Position numbers and translations under genes: made by a program | The notes under the pieces: generated by a model | What the model was told of the DNA's origin: nothing | What the model saw: the letters and a program-made list of their open reading frames with translations, nothing else | Databases searched by the model: none | Part shown: in pieces, positions 60,986 through 64,000 of the stretch | Layout of the letters: the number at the start of each line of letters is the position of its first letter | Position numbering within the stretch: the first letter of the stretch is position 1 | From: Andrena cerasifolii | Taxonomy: Eukaryota > Arthropoda > Insecta > Hymenoptera > Andrenidae | Direction: 5' to 3' | NCBI RefSeq assembly: GCF_050908995.1 | Contig: NW_027484954.1 | Span: forward strand, 26,607 to 90,606 | DNA length: 64,000 nucleotides

Positions 60986-61986
60986 ACTCGTTTTACTCGT
61001 TTTACTCGTTTTACACGTTTTACTCGTTTTACACGTTTTACTCGTTTTACTCGTTTTACTCGTTTTACTCGTTTTACTCGTTTTACTCGTTTTACTCGTT
61101 TTACTCGTTTTACTCGTTTTACTCGTTTTACTCGTTTTACTCGTTTTACTCGTTTTACTCGTTTTACTCGTTTTACTAGTTTCACTCGTTTCACTCGTTT
61201 TACTAGTTTTACTCGTTTTACTCGTTTTACTCGTTTTACTCGTTTTACTCGTTTTACTCGTTTTACTCGTTTTACTCGTTTTACTCGTTTTACTAGTTTT
61301 ACCCGTTTTACCCGTTTTACTCGTTTTACTCGTTTTACTCGTTTTACTCGTTTTACTCGTTTTACTCGTTTTACCCGTTTTACTCGTTTTACTCGCTTTA
61401 CTCGTTTTACTCGTTTTACTCGTTTTACTCGTTTTACTCGTTTTACTAGTTTTACTAGTTTTACTCGTTTTACTCGTTTTACTCGTTTAACTCGTTTAAC
61501 TCGTTTTACTCGTTTTACTCGGTTTACTCGTTTTACTCGTTTTACTCGTTTTACTCGTTTTACTCGTTTTACTCGTTTTACTCGTTTTACTCGTTTTACT
61601 CGTTTTACTCGTTTTACTCGTTTTACTCGTTTTACTCGTTTTACTCGTTTTACACGTTTTACTCGTTTTACACGTTTTACTCGTTTTACTCGTTTTACTC
61701 GTTTTGCTCGTTTTACTCGTTTTACTCGTTTTACTCGTTTTACTCGTTTTACTCGTTTTACTCGTTTTACTCGTTTTACTCGTTTTACTCGTTTTACTCG
61801 TTTTACTCGTTTTACTCGTTTTACTCGTTTTACTCGTTTTACTCGTTTTACTCGTTTTACTCGTTTTACCCGTTTTATTCGTTTTACTCGTTTTACTCGT
61901 TTTACTCGTTTTACTCGTTTTACTCGTTTTACTCGTTTTACTCGTTTTACTCGTTTTACTCGTTTTACTCGTTTTACTCGTTTTAC

Positions 61987-62462
61987 TAGTTTCACTCGTT
62001 TTACTCGTTTTACTAGTTTTACTCGTTTTACTCGTTTTACTCGTTTTACTCGTTTTACTCGTTTTACTCGTTTTACTCGTTTAACTCGTTTAACTCGTTT
62101 TACTCGTTTTACTCGTTTTACTCGGTTTACTCGTTTTACTCGTTTTACTAGTTTTGCTCGTTTTACTCGTTTTACTCGTTTTACTCGTTTTACTCGTTTT
62201 ACTCGGTTTACTCGTTTTACTCGTTTTACTCGTTTTACTCGGTTTACTCGTTTTACTCGTTTTACTCGTTTTACTCGTTTTACTCGTTTTACTAGTTTTA
62301 CTCGTTTTACTCGTTTTACTCGTTTTACTCGTTTTACTCGTTTTACCCGTTTTACTCGTTTTACTCGCTTTACTCCTTTTACTCGTTTTACTCGTTTTAC
62401 TCGTTTTACTAGTTTTACTAGTTTTACTCGTTTTACTCGTTTTTACTCGTTTAACTAGTTTA
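61987..62462. repeat. About 475-bp module, tandem copy 2
   Basis: Every landmark is 1,458 bp (162 units) after copy 1. A T is inserted near 62,440 just before TTTAACTAG. Confidence 0.86.
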
Positions 62463-62560
62463 ACTCGTTTTACTCGTTTTACTCGGTTTACTCGTTTTAC
62501 TCGTTTTACTAGTTTTACTAGTTTTACTCGTTTTACTCGTTTTACTCGTTTAACTAGTTA
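62436..62560. other. Paired compensating indels
   Basis: A T is added near 62,440 and one is missing near 62,549 (TTTAACTAG followed by TTAACTCG), so the register is disturbed for only about 110 bp. Confidence 0.8.
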
Positions 62561-63390
62561 ACTCGTTTTACTCGTTTTACTCGGTTTACTCGTTTTACTC
62601 GTTTTACTCGTTTTACTCGTTTTACTCGTTTTACTCGTTTTACTCGTTTTACTCGTTTTACTCGTTTTACACGTTTTACTCGTTTTACACGTTTTACTCG
62701 TTTTACTCGTTTTACTCGTTTTGCTCGTTTTACTCGTTTTACTCGTTTTACTCGTTTTACTCGTTTTACTCGTTTTACTCGTTTTACTCGTTTTACTCGT
62801 TTTACTCGTTTTACTCGTTTTACTCGTTTTACTCGTTTTACTCGTTTAACTAGTTTTACTCGTTTTACTCGTTTTACTCGGTTTACTCGTTTTACTCGTT
62901 TTACTCGTTTTACTCGTTTTACTCGTTTTACTCGTTTTACTCGTTTTACACGTTTTACTCGTTTTACACGTTTTACTCGTTTTACTCGTTTTACTCGTTT
63001 TACTCGTTTTACTCGTTTTACTCGTTTTACTCGTTTTACTCGTTTTACTCGTTTTACACGTTTTACTCGTTTTACACGTTTTACTCGTTTTACTCGTTTT
63101 ACTCGTTTTGCTCGTTTTACTCGTTTTACTCGTTTTACTCGTTTTACTCGTTTTACTCGTTTTACTCGTTTTACTCGTTTTACTCGTTTTACTCGTTTTA
63201 CTCGTTTTACTCGTTTTACTCGTTTTACTCGTTTTACTCGTTTTACTCGTTTTACTCGTTTTACTCGTTTTACCCGTTTTATTCGTTTTACTCGTTTTAC
63301 TCGTTTTACTCGTTTTACTCGTTTTACTCGTTTTACTCGTTTTACTCGTTTTACTCGTTTTACTCGTTTTACTCGTTTTACTCGTTTTAC

Positions 63391-63866
63391 TAGTTTCACT
63401 CGTTTTACTCGTTTTACTAGTTTTACTCGTTTTACTCGTTTTACTCGTTTTACTCGTTTTACTCGTTTTACTCGTTTTACTCGTTTAACTCGTTTAACTC
63501 GTTTTACTCGTTTTACTCGTTTTACTCGGTTTACTCGTTTTACTCGTTTTACTAGTTTTGCTCGTTTTACTCGTTTTACTCGTTTTACTCGTTTTACTCG
63601 TTTTACTCGGTTTACTCGTTTTACTCGTTTTACTCGTTTTACTCGGTTTACTCGTTTTACTCGTTTTACTCGTTTTACTCGTTTTACTCGTTTTACTAGT
63701 TTTACTCGTTTTACTCGTTTTACTCGTTTTACTCGTTTTACTCGTTTTACCCGTTTTACTCGTTTTACTCGCTTTACTCCTTTTACTCGTTTTACTCGTT
63801 TTACTCGTTTTACTAGTTTTACTAGTTTTACTCGTTTTACTCGTTTTACTCGTTTAACTAGTTTAA
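63391..63866. repeat. About 475-bp module, tandem copy 3
   Basis: Every landmark is 1,404 bp (156 units) after copy 2, so the linker is six units shorter than between copies 1 and 2. Confidence 0.86.
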
Positions 63867-64000
63867 CTCGTTTTACTCGTTTACTCGGTTTACTCGTTTT
63901 ACTCGTTTACTAGTTTTACTAGTTTTACTCGTTTTACTCGTTTTACTCGTTTAACTAGTTTAACTCGTTTTACTCGTTTTACTCGTTTACTCGTTTTACT
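63867..64000. repeat. Right-edge indel cluster
   Basis: Three T deletions near 63,881, 63,908 and 63,988 within 110 bp. The order (GTTTACTCG, paired CTAG, TTTAACTAG-TTTAACTCG) repeats 59,690-59,755. The window ends in mid-unit. Confidence 0.78.

Larger units (their letters stand above)
1..64000 (+). repeat. 9-bp satellite array, (TTTTACTCG)n
   Basis: Every stretch of the window reads as TTTTACTCG or a one- or two-base variant of it, always in the same orientation, about 7,110 units. Both window edges fall inside the array. The consensus is 33% GC, 7 of 9 bases on this strand are pyrimidines, and each unit has one CpG. All nine positions of the unit vary somewhere. No unique sequence, transposon or inverted segment interrupts it. 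Long open frames exist because the frames Phe-Tyr-Ser, Phe-Thr-Arg and Leu-Leu-Val (plus) and Arg-Val-Lys and Ser-Lys-Thr (minus) have no stop in the consensus. None has a start context, codon bias or non-repetitive domain, so no CDS is called. The best reading is eukaryotic satellite DNA, by inference from size and organisation. Chromosomal position and taxon are unknown. Confidence 0.98.

Noticed and set aside
1..64000. CRISPR array
   Set aside because: There are no unique spacers between repeats and no cas gene. The unit is 9 bp and contiguous.
1..64000. Telomeric repeat
   Set aside because: Canonical telomere units have a G-rich strand. This unit has one G and two C per 9 bp. The many variants and nested higher-order structure fit an interstitial or subtelomeric satellite better, though a subtelomeric location is not excluded.
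1..64000. Bacterial or phage origin
   Set aside because: No gene, ribosome-binding site or operon structure occurs in 64 kb, and I know of no prokaryotic array like this. A vector or low-complexity assembly artefact is less likely given the orderly nested modules.
1..64000. Transposon, tRNA, rRNA or other gene islands inside the array
   Set aside because: I read through for any stretch not made of the 9-mer and found none longer than the five extra bases near 7,955.
1..64000. Inverted segments of the satellite
   Set aside because: The complement unit CGAGTAAAA does not occur as a run on the plus strand. The only trace is the CGAGT at 7,954-7,958.
1..64000. TATA-like elements (TTATAC) as promoters
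   Set aside because: TTATACTCG is a point variant embedded in the 198-bp block and in a few modules. There is no paired element, start site or gene downstream.

Overview
The whole 64 kb window is one uninterrupted head-to-tail tandem array of a 9-bp unit, TTTTACTCG on the given strand (CGAGTAAAA on the other). That is about 7,110 units, and the array enters and leaves the window in mid-array. I found no gene, RNA gene, mobile element, CRISPR array, promoter, terminator or unique-sequence spacer. The orientation never flips. A homogeneous short-unit array of this size, with nested higher-order repeats, is typical of eukaryotic satellite DNA (centromeric, pericentromeric, subtelomeric or heterochromatic block). 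I know no bacterial or phage locus like it. I do not recognise this unit as a named satellite or as a canonical telomere repeat, so the taxon cannot be given from the window alone.

The interest lies in the structure above the 9-mer. Point variants of the unit (ending CTAG, or TTTTGCTCG, TTTCACTCG, TTTAACTCG, TTTTACACG, TTTTACCCG, TTTTATTCG, GTTTACTCG, ATTTACTCG, TTATACTCG, TTTTACTAT, TTTTACTGG, TTCTACTCG and others) occur in fixed orders that recur many times. Main levels: (i) a 22-unit, 198-bp block, seen 18 times at exactly 198 bp; (ii) a 29-unit, 261-bp monomer, found as five tandem pairs; (iii) a separate 261/261/225-bp series near 43.7-44.4 kb; (iv) segmental duplications of about 0.5-4 kb, both tandem (3.69 kb at 18.5-25.3 kb) and dispersed (about 22.5 kb apart).

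Layout. 1-4,320: in-register array with parts of a three-copy duplication. 4,321-7,962: the same kind of sequence but with about 24 register-breaking indels, bounded by a 4-nt deletion on the left and by a 2-nt deletion plus a 5-nt insertion on the right. 7,963-56,574: about 48.6 kb with no change of register, made of four neighbourhoods: 8-18.5 kb with TTTTACTGG; 18.5-25.3 kb, a tandem duplication; 25.3-47.8 kb, mixed modules; 47.8-56.5 kb, alternating X and Y segments. 56,575-64,000: a few indels and a triplicated module of about 475 bp.

Five of the six reading frames of the consensus are stop-free, so very long open frames appear on both strands. They follow from the 9-bp unit and are not evidence of protein coding. 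No genes work together here. The biology to infer is array growth by unequal exchange, conversion and segmental copying, plus a probable assembly-quality discontinuity at 4.3-8.0 kb.
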